From: an uncultured Pelagibacteraceae bacterium
Lineage (GTDB): Bacteria > Pseudomonadota > Alphaproteobacteria > Pelagibacterales > AG-422-B15
Direction of reading: 5' to 3'
Assembly (NCBI GenBank): GCA_902554325.1
Contig: CACDOH010000002.1
Location: 1 to 64,000 of the forward strand
Length of the DNA: 64,000 nt
The notes below the pieces were generated by a model. That model ran no database searches and had not been told where the DNA came from. It saw nothing but the letters and a program-made list of their open reading frames with translations. Shown here one piece after another: positions 1 to 9,124 of this stretch. Positions within the stretch are counted from its first letter, which is position 1; each line of letters opens with the position of its first letter. A program made the translations under genes and the position numbers.

Positions 1-113
1 GTATGACCTCCCATCCTGTCATTGCTGTCATACATGTCAATTTCTATCTTTCTGTCTAGGTGATATGCTGTTGACAACGCAGATATTCCAGTACCTATTA
101 TAGCAATTTTCAT
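1..113 (-). CDS. FAD/NAD(P)-binding amine oxidase-like protein, N-terminal fragment
   Basis: Only the first 37 codons lie in the window; the gene continues beyond base 1. The start ATG is at 113 on the minus strand. The peptide opens with the dinucleotide-binding signature GTGISALSTAYHL, followed by an acidic residue at the end of the second strand (IDMYDSNDRMGGHT). This is the Rossmann fold start of flavin-dependent amine oxidases and related oxidoreductases, where the last GG contacts FAD. It is divergent from the TauD-like gene at 159. The substrate cannot be judged from this fragment. Confidence 0.7.
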   Translation of the reverse strand, partial: MKIAIIGTGISALSTAYHLDRKIEIDMYDSNDRMGGH

Positions 114-158
114 ACTTCAAGTTATTGATTAAATTATAATTGATCTTAAGATGACATT

Positions 159-1007
159 ATGAGTATGACAATAAAAGTATCTGAACAAGCATGCGGTGCT
201 TCCGTTACTGGAATTGATTTAACAAGAGCACTATCAGATAACGAAATTAATGAGATAAGGACGTTATGGCTTGAACATCACATACTAAGTTTTCCAGATC
301 AAGCAATAAACGATGACGACCTAGAGAGATTCACCCTTTATTTTGGAAGTTTTGGAGACGATCCCTTTATCGCTCCTATTCCTGGAAGAAATAATATTAT
401 TGCGGTTAAGAGAACAGCCAATGAAAAGGTTCCAATTTTTGCTGATAATTGGCATACGGACTGGAGTTTTCAAGAAAACCCGCCAGCAGGTACTTGCCTA
501 TTTGGTAAGGTTATTCCAAACCAAGGTGGTGATACTTTATTTGCCAATCAGCATTTGGCATTAGAAAAGATGCCATCATCGCTTAGAAAAAAACTAGAGG
601 GCAAACAAGCAATCCATTCAGCCCTGGTTCCTTATTCCCCAGGTGGAGGTTATGGAGATAAGGATAGAGAAATGGGCCGCAGCATGGATATTCGAGCTTC
701 TGATGAAGCATATTTAAAACAATTGCATCCTATAATAATGCAGCATCCTGAAACAAAGCGGGAGGGAATTTATGGAACAATTGGTTACATTATTGGTATT
801 GATGGCATGGATAATCAAGAAGCAATGAAATTACTGTTGGAGTTAAGCGCATGGCAGTGCCAGGAAGAGTTTGTTTATAACCACAAATGGAAAAAAGATA
901 TGTTGATAATGTGGGACAATAGAAGCGTTTTACATAGAGCGACAGGAGGTTATGAGGGTCAAGAGAGACTCTTACATAGAACAACTATTGCTGCATATGA
1001 TGATTAA
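159..1007 (+). CDS. TauD/TfdA-family Fe(II)/2-oxoglutarate dioxygenase
   Basis: The 282-residue length is normal for the TauD/TfdA family. The Fe(II) facial triad is visible as HTD in NWHTDWSF near residue 98 and a distal His in SVLHRATGGYEG near residue 257. An Arg for 2-oxoglutarate follows in GQERLLHRTT. Family members hydroxylate sulfonates, carboxylated aromatics or small amines using 2-oxoglutarate and O2; the substrate here is unknown. ATG 159 and ATG 165 are both possible starts. A TATAAT box lies at 135-140. The next gene overlaps its stop, so the two are probably cotranscribed. Confidence 0.85.
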   Translation: MSMTIKVSEQACGASVTGIDLTRALSDNEINEIRTLWLEHHILSFPDQAINDDDLERFTLYFGSFGDDPFIAPIPGRNNIIAVKRTANEKVPIFADNWHTDWSFQENPPAGTCLFGKVIPNQGGDTLFANQHLALEKMPSSLRKKLEGKQAIHSALVPYSPGGGYGDKDREMGRSMDIRASDEAYLKQLHPIIMQHPETKREGIYGTIGYIIGIDGMDNQEAMKLLLELSAWQCQEEFVYNHKWKKDMLIMWDNRSVLHRATGGYEGQERLLHRTTIAAYDD

Positions 1008-1971
1008 AGTAATCAAAGTCACATCATTAATCTTATTAATTTTAATAATTTTCGCATTATACAACTCTATCTATTTTGATATTCCAAGAAATGAGGTTGT
1101 TTCAAAACATGCAAAAGGTAATTCTGAATTTGTTGAACTAGATGACGGATCTTTAATACATATCAGAGATGAGGGCAATAAAGATGGAAAAGTATTAGTT
1201 ATGGTGCATGGTTTTAATGGTTCTTTGTTCAATTTTGAAACAATGACTCCTTTTTTAAAAGACCAATTTAGAATTTTATCACTTGATCTGCCAGCACATG
1301 GACTAACAGGATCTGTAAAATCAAACCTTTATTCTTATGATGGTTTTTATAGAGTTATAAGTGAAGTTCTTGAAAAGCAGGATATAAGAAAATTCTATCT
1401 TATAGGACATTCTATGGGTGGAATGATTGCTTGGAGGTACTCTCTAGAGCGTTCTGAGCAGATTAAAGGATTAATAATTATTGGCTCTCCATTCATTGGA
1501 AGTGAAAAAGAATACAGAGAGTTTCAATCAGTAAATGCTCCTCCAGTTGCATTTGAGTTACTTGAATCAAGAATTTTTAGAGAAATGCTGGCATATATAA
1601 CCCCTAGGTTTTTAGTTAAAGAAGGAGTGTCGCAAACAGTATATGATCAAAACTTAGTAACAGAAGAATTAGTCGATCAGTTTCATGAAATTATTTTGCA
1701 AGAAGGTTCAAGGGAAGCCATGGGAGAATTACTTATAAATTTTGAGGACAACTTTATTTCTGAAGCTGCACTTTTGAAAAATATAGATATGCCTACTTTA
1801 ATATTACACGGCGAAGAAGATAACCTAGTAGACCTCAGGTTTGTTAATCATTTTGTTGAAAAGATACCAGATGTAAAACTAGTCACTTATCCAGAAGTTG
1901 GGCATATGCCCCCAATGGAAATTCCTGAAAAACTAGCGAATGACATTGAAGCTTTTATTAAAAAAAATTAA
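997..1971 (+). CDS. alpha/beta hydrolase, membrane-anchored
   Basis: Read from ATG 997 (or 1000) the protein has about 324 residues; the longer ORF start at 952 lies deep inside the upstream gene and is less likely. An N-terminal hydrophobic segment (SLILLILIIFALYNSIYF) suggests membrane anchoring or export. The fold is shown by MVHGFNGS (oxyanion loop), the nucleophile elbow GHSMGG, an acidic residue in GEEDNLVD and a terminal His in VGHMPPME. It resembles bacterial alpha/beta hydrolases of broad specificity such as carboxyl ester hydrolases. It overlaps the TauD-like gene by about 11 bases, which points to translational coupling. Confidence 0.82.
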   Translation: MMIKVIKVTSLILLILIIFALYNSIYFDIPRNEVVSKHAKGNSEFVELDDGSLIHIRDEGNKDGKVLVMVHGFNGSLFNFETMTPFLKDQFRILSLDLPAHGLTGSVKSNLYSYDGFYRVISEVLEKQDIRKFYLIGHSMGGMIAWRYSLERSEQIKGLIIIGSPFIGSEKEYREFQSVNAPPVAFELLESRIFREMLAYITPRFLVKEGVSQTVYDQNLVTEELVDQFHEIILQEGSREAMGELLINFEDNFISEAALLKNIDMPTLILHGEEDNLVDLRFVNHFVEKIPDVKLVTYPEVGHMPPMEIPEKLANDIEAFIKKN

Positions 1972-1984
1972 AAAAAGTAAATCA

Positions 1985-2677
1985 CTAAATTTCCTTTAAT
2001 GTAAGACCACTTAGATTTGCAGGGACTGCAACATCCATCATTTGAGGGTTAGCAAGATTTAAATTATCCATTATTTCAGCATACTCTTCTGCACTATTTA
2101 CTTGAAGACGTGGATTGTTTTTCTTTTCATTGCCAATAGATGAATATTTATTACCTTTATAATCGTGCGCTGGATAAACTAAAGTCTCTTCAGGAAGTAT
2201 TAATAAACGCTCAAAAATTGAGTTATATGCGTCCTCAGAATTGCCATTCTGAAAATCTGTTCTTCCAGTGCCATTAATTAATAATGTATCACCAGTGAAA
2301 ATACGGTCTCGCATAACGAAGCAATACGAGTCATCTGTGTGTCCTGGAGTATAAAGAGCTTGTAAAACAATTCCATCTATACTTATTTTCTCATTATCTT
2401 TTACTTTTAAGTTAACCACTTCTGATTTTGAGTGTTCTCCCATAATTGTTTGGCATTGAGTTCTTTCTTTTAATTCTGCCATGGCAGATATATGATCAGC
2501 GTGAATGTGAGTGTCGATAACTTTTACCAACCTCAAATCTAAGTCATTCAGCAAATCAGTATAAATTGATGTATGTTCTAATACTGGATCAATTATTAAG
2601 GCTTCACGACCCTTATCGCTTGCAACGATATACGTGTAAGTAGATGATTTCTCGTCAAAAAGTTGTTTAAAAATCAT
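1985..2677 (-). CDS. ETHE1-like persulfide (sulfur) dioxygenase, metallo-beta-lactamase fold
   Basis: The 230-residue protein carries the metallo-beta-lactamase metal motif THIHADH, then GHTDDS, FTGDTLL and YPAHDYKG, giving all expected ligands. GTGRTDFQ after the GD motif is typical of the ETHE1 group, which oxidises glutathione persulfide to sulfite and uses one Fe(II). This separates it from glyoxalase II, which lacks that segment. It is the only minus-strand gene in the first 12 kb. It is divergent from the peroxiredoxin gene, so both promoters lie in 2678-2756. Thiol-persulfide detoxification is a family-based inference. Confidence 0.82.
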   Translation of the reverse strand: MIFKQLFDEKSSTYTYIVASDKGREALIIDPVLEHTSIYTDLLNDLDLRLVKVIDTHIHADHISAMAELKERTQCQTIMGEHSKSEVVNLKVKDNEKISIDGIVLQALYTPGHTDDSYCFVMRDRIFTGDTLLINGTGRTDFQNGNSEDAYNSIFERLLILPEETLVYPAHDYKGNKYSSIGNEKKNNPRLQVNSAEEYAEIMDNLNLANPQMMDVAVPANLSGLTLKEI

Positions 2678-2701
2678 TTTGAATCAACATCTTATAAAAA
2701 A

Positions 2702-2729
2702 TTGAACAGAAAGCAATCTTGTTTATAAT
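2702..2729 (+). promoter_or_regulatory. sigma70-like promoter for the peroxiredoxin gene
   Basis: TTGAAC at 2702-2707 and TATAAT at 2724-2729 are separated by 16 bases, and the downstream ATG at 2757 has a clear ribosome site (AAGGGG). Spacing and both boxes fit a housekeeping promoter. Confidence 0.55.
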
Positions 2730-2756
2730 AATTCTAAATTAATAAAGGGGAATTAA

Positions 2757-3419
2757 ATGACTTTAAAAATTAATAGCATGTGTCCAGATTTTGAAGCTAA
2801 GACTTCAGAAGGGGACATATCTTTTCATGAATGGCTAGGAAATAGTTGGGGAGTGTTGTTTTCTCACCCTAAGGATTTCACACCCGTTTGCACGACAGAA
2901 CTAGGTGTATTGGCTGGGATGAAAGACGAATTCGATAAAAGAAATGTAAAAGTAATTGGACTCAGTGTTGATGGAGTTGAAGATCATGTAAAATGGTTAG
3001 ACGATATCAAAGATGTTTCAGGTATCAGGCCAACTTATCCAATAATTGCCGATGAAGATTTAAAAGTTGCTAAGCTTTTTAATATGCTCGAAGGTGATGC
3101 TGGTACATCATCAATGGGAAGAACTGCTGTAGACAATGAAACTGTTCGTACAATATTTGTTGTAAGGCCAGATAAAAGAATTGGTTTATATCTTACATAT
3201 CCTATGGCTACTGGCAGAAATTTTCATGAAATATTGCGAGCAATTGATTCAATGCAGCTTACAGCAAATCATAAAGTTGCAACGCCAGCTAACTGGCAAA
3301 AAGGAGAAGATGTTGTAATACTTCCTGCGGTTAAAAATGAGGATGCAGAAAAAATATATCCTGATGGGTGGGAAACTGTAAAACCTTACTTACGTAAGGT
3401 GCCCGATCCCTCGAAATAA
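2757..3419 (+). CDS. 1-Cys peroxiredoxin (Prx6 family)
   Basis: The 220-residue length and the long C-terminal domain match the Prx6/1-Cys subgroup. The peroxidatic cysteine lies in FTPVCTTELG near residue 45. Further Prx6 features are a conserved Arg in TVRTIFVV, then LTYPMATGRNF and the late TPANWQKGEDVVILP segment. The enzyme reduces H2O2 and alkyl hydroperoxides with an external thiol. Neighbours with thiol chemistry (an ETHE1-like enzyme, a GST further on) suggest a redox role, but no dedicated reductant is visible. The start is fixed by AAGGGGAATTAA before the ATG. Confidence 0.9.
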   Translation: MTLKINSMCPDFEAKTSEGDISFHEWLGNSWGVLFSHPKDFTPVCTTELGVLAGMKDEFDKRNVKVIGLSVDGVEDHVKWLDDIKDVSGIRPTYPIIADEDLKVAKLFNMLEGDAGTSSMGRTAVDNETVRTIFVVRPDKRIGLYLTYPMATGRNFHEILRAIDSMQLTANHKVATPANWQKGEDVVILPAVKNEDAEKIYPDGWETVKPYLRKVPDPSK

Positions 3420-3420
3420 A

Positions 3421-4074
3421 TTGGATAGTAAACTCTTATCCAAACAATCTCAGCATTGGGAAAATAATTTCCAAAATAAGCCTGAGATGTTTGGAATAGA
3501 TCCCAGTATAGCTGCTATCAAATCTGCAAAAATATTCAAATCCCATAGAATTAATAAAGTTTTAGAAATAGGAGCTGGCCAGGGTCGTGATACTCTATAT
3601 TTCGCTAAACAAGGTTTCAAAATTGACTCTTTAGATTACAGTAAAAAAGCAATTCATGACATAATCGAAAAAAGTAAAATAAATCGTTTAGACAATCTCA
3701 TTACTCCTAAGGTTCATGATATGAGATTGCCCTTACCTTATAAGAATGAATGCTTTGAAGCATGTTATTCACACATGCTTTACTGTATGGCATTTTCGAT
3801 GAATGAGATTATATCATTAAATAATGAAGTTTTAAGAATATTAAAAAAGGGAGGTATAAATATTTTTACTGTTCGTAATACATTGGACGGTGATTACAAA
3901 AATGGCATTCATAGAGATGAAGATTTATATGAAAATGATGGATTTATTGTACATTTTTTTTCGATAGAAAAAATAAAGAAGCTTCTAAATGGGTTCGAAT
4001 TAATAAAAATTGATGATTTTAATGAGGGAAAGTTTCCGAGAAAATTATATAAAGTTGTACTTAAGAAATTATGA
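3421..4074 (+). CDS. class I SAM-dependent methyltransferase
   Basis: A Rossmann methyltransferase of 217 residues: motif I is VLEIGAGQGRDTLYFAKQG near residue 47, the motif II acidic residue is in IDSLDYSKKA, and a motif IV-like YSHMLYCMAF follows. Arrangement and size resemble TehB or thiopurine-type small-molecule methyltransferases. The start is a TTG one base after the peroxiredoxin stop, so expression probably depends on translational coupling. The end overlaps the next ATG by 4 bases. The substrate is unknown. Confidence 0.78.
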   Translation: MDSKLLSKQSQHWENNFQNKPEMFGIDPSIAAIKSAKIFKSHRINKVLEIGAGQGRDTLYFAKQGFKIDSLDYSKKAIHDIIEKSKINRLDNLITPKVHDMRLPLPYKNECFEACYSHMLYCMAFSMNEIISLNNEVLRILKKGGINIFTVRNTLDGDYKNGIHRDEDLYENDGFIVHFFSIEKIKKLLNGFELIKIDDFNEGKFPRKLYKVVLKKL

Positions 4075-5387
4075 AAATTGATAAAACATTGCAACTTCCT
4101 TGCGGTGTAGAGATAAAAAATAGATTTTTAAAATCTGCAATGACTGAAGGTATTGCAAATAGTGATGCATTATCAAACGAACGTCATGTAAAACTATATG
4201 AACGCTGGGCAAAAGGGGGTACAGGAATCTCAATTACTGGCAATGTACAAATAGACCATCGGTACATTGAGCGCGCTGGAAATGTTGTTATAGAAGGGAC
4301 ACAAACAAATGAAAGCTTAGCAGCTTTAGCAAATTGGTCTCAGGCTGGAAAACAGAACAATACCCAGTTATGGATGCAGCTCAGTCACGCAGGGCGTCAA
4401 ACCCCATTTTCTATCAATAAAAAATCAGTAGCACCTTCAGTCAAACCTATGCCGACTTTAGGTGGAGTTTTGAAGTTTGGGGTACCCGAGGAACTCTCAC
4501 ACACTCAAATTCTAGATATCATTGATCGATTTATTAACGCTGCTGAAATTGCAAAACAAACTGGTTTTACTGGCGTACAACTACATTCAGCGCATGGATA
4601 TTTATTATCAGAATTTTTGTCACCAAATATAAATAATAGAACTGATCAATGGGGTGGGAGTATAGAAAATAGGTCAAGATTGTTGATTAGTATTATTGAT
4701 GGGATCAGAACAAAAGTTGGAAATAGCTTTCCCATATCTATAAAATTAAATTCATCAGATTTTCAAAAAGGTGGTTTTACCCATGAGGAAAGTATTGAAG
4801 TTGCCAAACTACTTAATTTAACCTCATTGGATTTGCTTGAGATTTCTGGAGGTACATATGAAAATTTTGCAGCCTTGGAAATTGATTCTTTTAACCTAAA
4901 AAAAATGAAAACAATAAAACCTCAAAGAAGTACAGTTGTAAGAGAGGCTTATTTTTTTAAATATGCAGAGGAAATCAAAAAGTTTCTTTCAATTCCTCTT
5001 GCCGTAACCGGAGGTTTTCGCACTATTGATGGAATGAATAGCGCACTCAATAGTGGAGCCTGTGATGTTATAGGTCTTGGAAGACCTTTATGCTCCGAAC
5101 CTGAAATTATTAATGAATTGATAAGTGGAGAAAAAAAGTCAGCTACACTTTATGAGAATATTCTTCAATTTGGACCTTGGATATTTGGCCTTAACAGTCC
5201 GATTGCATTGATGAGGTCTAATAATAAAGCAGCTCAAGTATATTGGTGCTATCGACAAATTTTAAAAATGGCTAACGGTGAAGAAGTTAATAACAAGCTT
5301 AGTTTAACAAAAGCTTTATTTGATCATTTTAGAGAAGATTCAGCCAACAGTAAAAAATACCAAGAATATTGGAGTGATCTAAATTGA
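4071..5387 (+). CDS. NADH:flavin oxidoreductase, Old Yellow Enzyme family
   Basis: This 438-residue protein is a TIM-barrel FMN oxidoreductase. Visible features are the N-terminal LKSAMTEGIA, WMQLSHAGRQTP (FMN and substrate contact), GVQLHSAHGYLLSEFLSP with the catalytic HxxH-like pair, NNRTDQWGGSIENR, and a late AVTGGFRT plus IGLGRPLCSEP phosphate-binding segment. Family members reduce activated alkenes or demethylate small amines with NAD(P)H. No [4Fe-4S] cysteine cluster or C-terminal dehydrogenase domain is present, so it is the short single-domain type. It is coupled to its upstream and downstream genes by 4-base overlaps. Confidence 0.88.
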   Translation: MKIDKTLQLPCGVEIKNRFLKSAMTEGIANSDALSNERHVKLYERWAKGGTGISITGNVQIDHRYIERAGNVVIEGTQTNESLAALANWSQAGKQNNTQLWMQLSHAGRQTPFSINKKSVAPSVKPMPTLGGVLKFGVPEELSHTQILDIIDRFINAAEIAKQTGFTGVQLHSAHGYLLSEFLSPNINNRTDQWGGSIENRSRLLISIIDGIRTKVGNSFPISIKLNSSDFQKGGFTHEESIEVAKLLNLTSLDLLEISGGTYENFAALEIDSFNLKKMKTIKPQRSTVVREAYFFKYAEEIKKFLSIPLAVTGGFRTIDGMNSALNSGACDVIGLGRPLCSEPEIINELISGEKKSATLYENILQFGPWIFGLNSPIALMRSNNKAAQVYWCYRQILKMANGEEVNNKLSLTKALFDHFREDSANSKKYQEYWSDLN

Positions 5388-5911
5388 AGAGATTAATCAT
5401 TCTTATAATTCTCTTTTCAAATTTTGCTTTTGCAGATCAAAAAGATGGTCGCTTGATTGAGCTTTTTGATAAGTTATTTTTAAGTACTAATAATATGGAG
5501 GCTAGTAAGCTTCTGTTTAATATATGGAATATATGGTCTATAGCCGATAATCAAGAAACGCAGATTTTATTTGATGAAGCAAATCAATTCATGGATGTTG
5601 GTGAATTAGATAACGCAATTGAATTATTTTCAAAAGTTATTGAGCAAAGCCCAGAATTTGCCGAAGGTTGGAACAAGAGAGCCACTGTTTATTTTTTAAA
5701 AGGTGAATTAAACAAATCTATATCAGATATTGAAAAGACATTAAATCTAGAGCCTCGTCATTTTGGCGCACTTGACGGTTTAGCCGAAATTTACCTAATG
5801 CAAGATGACCTCGTAGGTGCCGCTGTAATTTATAGGCGAATTTTAGAAATTATTCCTTCAAGCAAGAAATCTCAAGACAGATTAAAATTAATCAATGATT
5901 TACTAGTCTGA
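5384..5911 (+). CDS. exported tetratricopeptide-repeat protein
   Basis: The start is a TTG at 5384 overlapping the oxidoreductase stop. A signal peptide is evident (KRLIILIILFSNFAFA-DQ, cleavage near residue 17). Residues 65-165 contain TPR units (ANQFMDVGELDNAIELFSKVIEQSPEFAEGWNKRATVYF, then a second and third unit). The protein is likely periplasmic and acts as a protein-interaction scaffold. Its last base is shared with the SRAP start ATG. No specific partner can be named. Confidence 0.8.
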   Translation: MKRLIILIILFSNFAFADQKDGRLIELFDKLFLSTNNMEASKLLFNIWNIWSIADNQETQILFDEANQFMDVGELDNAIELFSKVIEQSPEFAEGWNKRATVYFLKGELNKSISDIEKTLNLEPRHFGALDGLAEIYLMQDDLVGAAVIYRRILEIIPSSKKSQDRLKLINDLLV

Positions 5912-6471
5912 TGTGTGGGCGTTACGTGCTTTCAGATACAGAAGCAGTTAAAGAAAAATTTAAAACTAAAGTATCAGCATCATTTAATATTGCGCCATCA
6001 CAAGATGTTCTAGTACTTAAACCAAATCCTGAAATGATTAAGTGGTCTTATTCTCCAAAATGGAAAGAGGACATGAAACTTATTAATTGTCGCCATGAAA
6101 CGTTGCTTGAGAAGCCGTCTTTTAAAGGTTCCATGCGATGTGTTTTTGTTGCAAATGGATGGATTGAATGGCAAAGATTAAAAAACGAAAAAAAACCTTT
6201 TTTTCATTCTATAAAGACTGAACTCATTTATTTTGCTGGAATTTACAATTTAACAAGTGGTTGTGCGGTGGTAACATGTCAATCATCTCAACATATTGCT
6301 CAAGTTCATCATCGTCAGCCATTGTTGTTAGAAGAAAAACAGATAGGTGAATGGCTATCGGGCAAGCATCAAATAGAAAGAAAAAAAGATGATCAAGTTA
6401 ACTTTTATGAGATATCTAAACAAATAAATAGTCCAAAAAATAATAACAGTCAGTTGTTAGAACAAATTTAA
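5911..6471 (+). CDS. yedK: SRAP/YedK abasic-site DNA-protein crosslink protein
   Basis: Translation starts MCGRY, leaving Cys2 exposed after Met removal, which is the residue that crosslinks to abasic sites in single-stranded DNA. Supporting motifs are NIAPSQ, NCRHET (conserved Asn), GWIEW (catalytic Glu) and a His in VHHRQP, where the usual sequence is HDRMP. At 186 residues it is slightly shorter than typical YedK. HMCES/YedK shields abasic sites from error-prone repair. Nothing in the neighbourhood relates to DNA repair. Confidence 0.88.
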   Translation: MCGRYVLSDTEAVKEKFKTKVSASFNIAPSQDVLVLKPNPEMIKWSYSPKWKEDMKLINCRHETLLEKPSFKGSMRCVFVANGWIEWQRLKNEKKPFFHSIKTELIYFAGIYNLTSGCAVVTCQSSQHIAQVHHRQPLLLEEKQIGEWLSGKHQIERKKDDQVNFYEISKQINSPKNNNSQLLEQI

Positions 6472-6487
6472 AATATATAATTCGTTC

Positions 6488-8092
6488 ATGAGTAAGGTAT
6501 ATCATTTCATAGACAGCACATTTATAGACTTAGGAAGACAGTTTAAGCTTAGTTACTTGCCACCACTCATGATTTACTTAGCTGCTGGTGTTGCTGGATT
6601 AACAGGAATAGTTGGAACTTTTTTTGTCAAAGACTATCTCAACTTATCTGCCGCATTTCTTGCAGGCCTTGGTTTTTGGGCTGGAATTCCGTGGGCATTA
6701 AAAATGCCACTAGGTCATTTAGTTGATTTGATTTGGGAGCGAAAAAATTATCTTGTATATATAGGAGCTTCATTAATCGCCATAAGCCTAGGCATTATGT
6801 ATGGGCTAATTGCCCACACAGGGTTTATGTCACAATTCCTTAATATTGAAACCTGGTATGTGATCAGTGTATTGCTAGCACCAATTGGATATGTTGTGCA
6901 AGACGTCGTAGCTGATGCAATGACTGTTGAAGCTGTTCCAAGTTTAGATGAAGAAGGCAAACTTTATTCACCTGAGTTAATAAAAAATATGCATACCACA
7001 ATGCAAACTTTGGGAAGGTTTGCAATCATAGGAGGTACTGTTATTGTTGCTTTAATTAATGTAATCATTTTCAGTAGTGTTGAAGCTGAAACAGAGCAAG
7101 AAAAAATACTGTTATATGCAAATATTTATCTCTTTGCATTGATCATCCCTTTAATTTCAGTACTAGGCGTATTTCTCTCAATTTACCTAAGAAACAAAAG
7201 AAGAAATAAATTATCAAATGCTGGCGTTGAAGAGAAGATAGAGAGTGAGGAAACAAAAGTTGATTGGTGGATACTTGGGGGCTCACTTATTTTTGTCATA
7301 TTTACTCTTACTGTAGGTGGTTTCAATCTTCCTTATGCTCAAGAGATCGTTTTTGTAGGATCAGTAAGCATTATTTTCTTTTTGATGGCTAAGCTAATGC
7401 GAGAGTTGCCTGAATCAATGCGACTAACTATTTTAGGAACTGCAATAATAATATTTATTTTTAGAGCTATGCCAGGTCCTGGTGCAGGTTTGACTTGGTT
7501 TGAAATAGATAATTTAGGTTTTGATGAACAATTTTTTTCAGTCCTTTCTTTACTCGCTTCATTTCTAACATTACTGGGAATAATTGTTTTAAGACCGTTT
7601 ATGGTAAATAACTCGATAGCAAAAATTATTGTAATTTTATCTATTGCTGGGGCAGTTTTATTTTTGCCAAGTGTTGGTATGTATTATGGATTTCATCAGT
7701 GGACAGCTTCCTTAACAAATGATGTAGTTGATGCGCGTTTCATAGCTATCTTTAATACTGCGCTTGAGTCACCTTTGGGGCAAGTATCGATGATACCATT
7801 GCTTGCTTGGATTGCGAGAAATGCGCCCGCTCATCTTAAAGCAACATTTTTTGCTGTATTTGCCTCTTTTACTAATCTTGCTCTATCCGCAAGTTCATTG
7901 TTTACAAAATACCTCAATCAAATTTATGAAGTCACCAGGGAAGTAAAGGATAAAATTACAAATGAAATTCTTTCAGTTGCAGATTACTCTGAATTGGGCA
8001 TTTTACTTATTGTGATAACACTACTCACCCTTTTGGTCCCAATATTTTCTGTTATAATTATTCAGAGAACAAGATTGAAAACAAATGAGTAA
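6488..8092 (+). CDS. MFS transporter of the BT1/folate-biopterin transporter type
   Basis: The 534-residue protein has about 12 hydrophobic segments and a central hydrophilic loop (KRRNKLSNAGVEEKIESEE). The first half carries PLGHLVDL and APIGYVVQDVVADAMTVEAVP, which resembles the DxxADxxxVE signature of BT1-family transporters. Those carry folates and pterins in trypanosomatids, cyanobacteria and plants. The ligand here is unknown. It is followed within 10 bases by a small two-helix protein and a GST gene. Confidence 0.7.
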   Translation: MSKVYHFIDSTFIDLGRQFKLSYLPPLMIYLAAGVAGLTGIVGTFFVKDYLNLSAAFLAGLGFWAGIPWALKMPLGHLVDLIWERKNYLVYIGASLIAISLGIMYGLIAHTGFMSQFLNIETWYVISVLLAPIGYVVQDVVADAMTVEAVPSLDEEGKLYSPELIKNMHTTMQTLGRFAIIGGTVIVALINVIIFSSVEAETEQEKILLYANIYLFALIIPLISVLGVFLSIYLRNKRRNKLSNAGVEEKIESEETKVDWWILGGSLIFVIFTLTVGGFNLPYAQEIVFVGSVSIIFFLMAKLMRELPESMRLTILGTAIIIFIFRAMPGPGAGLTWFEIDNLGFDEQFFSVLSLLASFLTLLGIIVLRPFMVNNSIAKIIVILSIAGAVLFLPSVGMYYGFHQWTASLTNDVVDARFIAIFNTALESPLGQVSMIPLLAWIARNAPAHLKATFFAVFASFTNLALSASSLFTKYLNQIYEVTREVKDKITNEILSVADYSELGILLIVITLLTLLVPIFSVIIIQRTRLKTNE

Positions 8093-8101
8093 AATTTATT
8101 T

Positions 8102-8269
8102 ATGAAGAATGTACTGCAGATACTTGGAGTTTTTTTTATTGGTGCATTAATTGGTTTTATGCTCATGGGTTTTGGTTTGTCAGTTGATGTATCGATGATG
8201 GCAGGTACAGCTGTAATATTGGTTTTAGCTTATTTAGTAACTAAGCAAAATAACAAGGGGAAGAAATAA
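8102..8269 (+). CDS. small two-helix membrane protein (55 aa)
   Basis: This ORF is too short for the supplied track. It runs from ATG 8102 to TAA immediately before the GST ATG at 8270. The peptide begins MKNVLQILGVFFIGALIGFML. It has two hydrophobic helices joined by LSVDVSM and a positively charged tail (KQNNKGKK), so the tail is predicted cytoplasmic. The exact fit between the transporter stop and the GST start supports a real gene. It may be a transporter accessory peptide; no family was recognised. Confidence 0.6.
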   Translation: MKNVLQILGVFFIGALIGFMLMGFGLSVDVSMMAGTAVILVLAYLVTKQNNKGKK

Positions 8270-9124
8270 ATGGCAACTATTCCAAGTGAGCAGATTAAAA
8301 CTAAAGAAATATTAGACTGGAAGGGTTTACATTTACTCAATTTTAAAACATCTTCTTGTTCACAAAAACTTCGAATTTACCTTAACTTAAAAAAAATCAG
8401 CTGGACTTCGCACAGTGTAAATCTCGCAACAGGAAAAAATTATACAGAATGGTTTTTAGGTATCAATCCTAAAGGGCTCATTCCAGTACTTGTGGATGAT
8501 GGGCATGTTGAAATTGAAAGCAATGACATACTAATGTATCTTGAAAAAAAATACCCTCAAAATCCTTTGTTCGACGAGCATGAAGAGGAAAATATGAATA
8601 CTCTTCTTAAAGATGAGGATGTTCTTCATGAAGATATTAGAAACATTGCTTATCGTTATATGTTTGGCGGTCTAGGCAAAAAGAGCTCTAAGGGACTTGA
8701 AGTATTCAAAAACTATAAATCTTCTAATTCTGAACTTGATAAACTTAAGATGAAAGAGGTCGAATTTTATGAAACCTACGACAAAGAAGGAATTACTGAT
8801 GACGCTGTAAAACAGTCATTGGTTAAATTTTGTGAGCGTTACGACAAATTTGAGGGCCTTCTAACTAAACAAAAATATTTAATGGGCGATAAGCTCTCGT
8901 TGCTAGACCTTGCATGGTTTATTTACACATATCGGCTCTATGTATCTGGATTTCCTTTTCGTAAGTTATATCCAAATGTATCAAATTGGTTTCATGATCT
9001 TTATTCACAAAATGAATTTTATAAGGAAGTAAACGACCCTTTGATTCTAAAATTAATTAGGCAGTATGCAAAAATAACAACAGCGCTTAATGGAAGATCA
9101 ATAAAGGCATTAATACCAAAATAA
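8270..9124 (+). CDS. glutathione S-transferase family protein
   Basis: The 284-residue protein has an N-terminal thioredoxin-like domain (LLNFKTSSCSQKLRIYLNLKKISWTSH) with the Ser/Cys region used by GSTs to activate glutathione. NPKGLIPVLVDDG gives the cis-Pro, and IESNDILMYLEKKYP gives the Glu-Ser motif for the gamma-glutamyl group. A helical C-terminal domain follows with KYLMGDKLSLLDLAWF. The middle insertion is longer than in basic bacterial GSTs. The ATG follows AAGGGGAAG. Its last base overlaps the next gene's ATG, so the pair is coupled. Confidence 0.85.
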   Translation: MATIPSEQIKTKEILDWKGLHLLNFKTSSCSQKLRIYLNLKKISWTSHSVNLATGKNYTEWFLGINPKGLIPVLVDDGHVEIESNDILMYLEKKYPQNPLFDEHEEENMNTLLKDEDVLHEDIRNIAYRYMFGGLGKKSSKGLEVFKNYKSSNSELDKLKMKEVEFYETYDKEGITDDAVKQSLVKFCERYDKFEGLLTKQKYLMGDKLSLLDLAWFIYTYRLYVSGFPFRKLYPNVSNWFHDLYSQNEFYKEVNDPLILKLIRQYAKITTALNGRSIKALIPK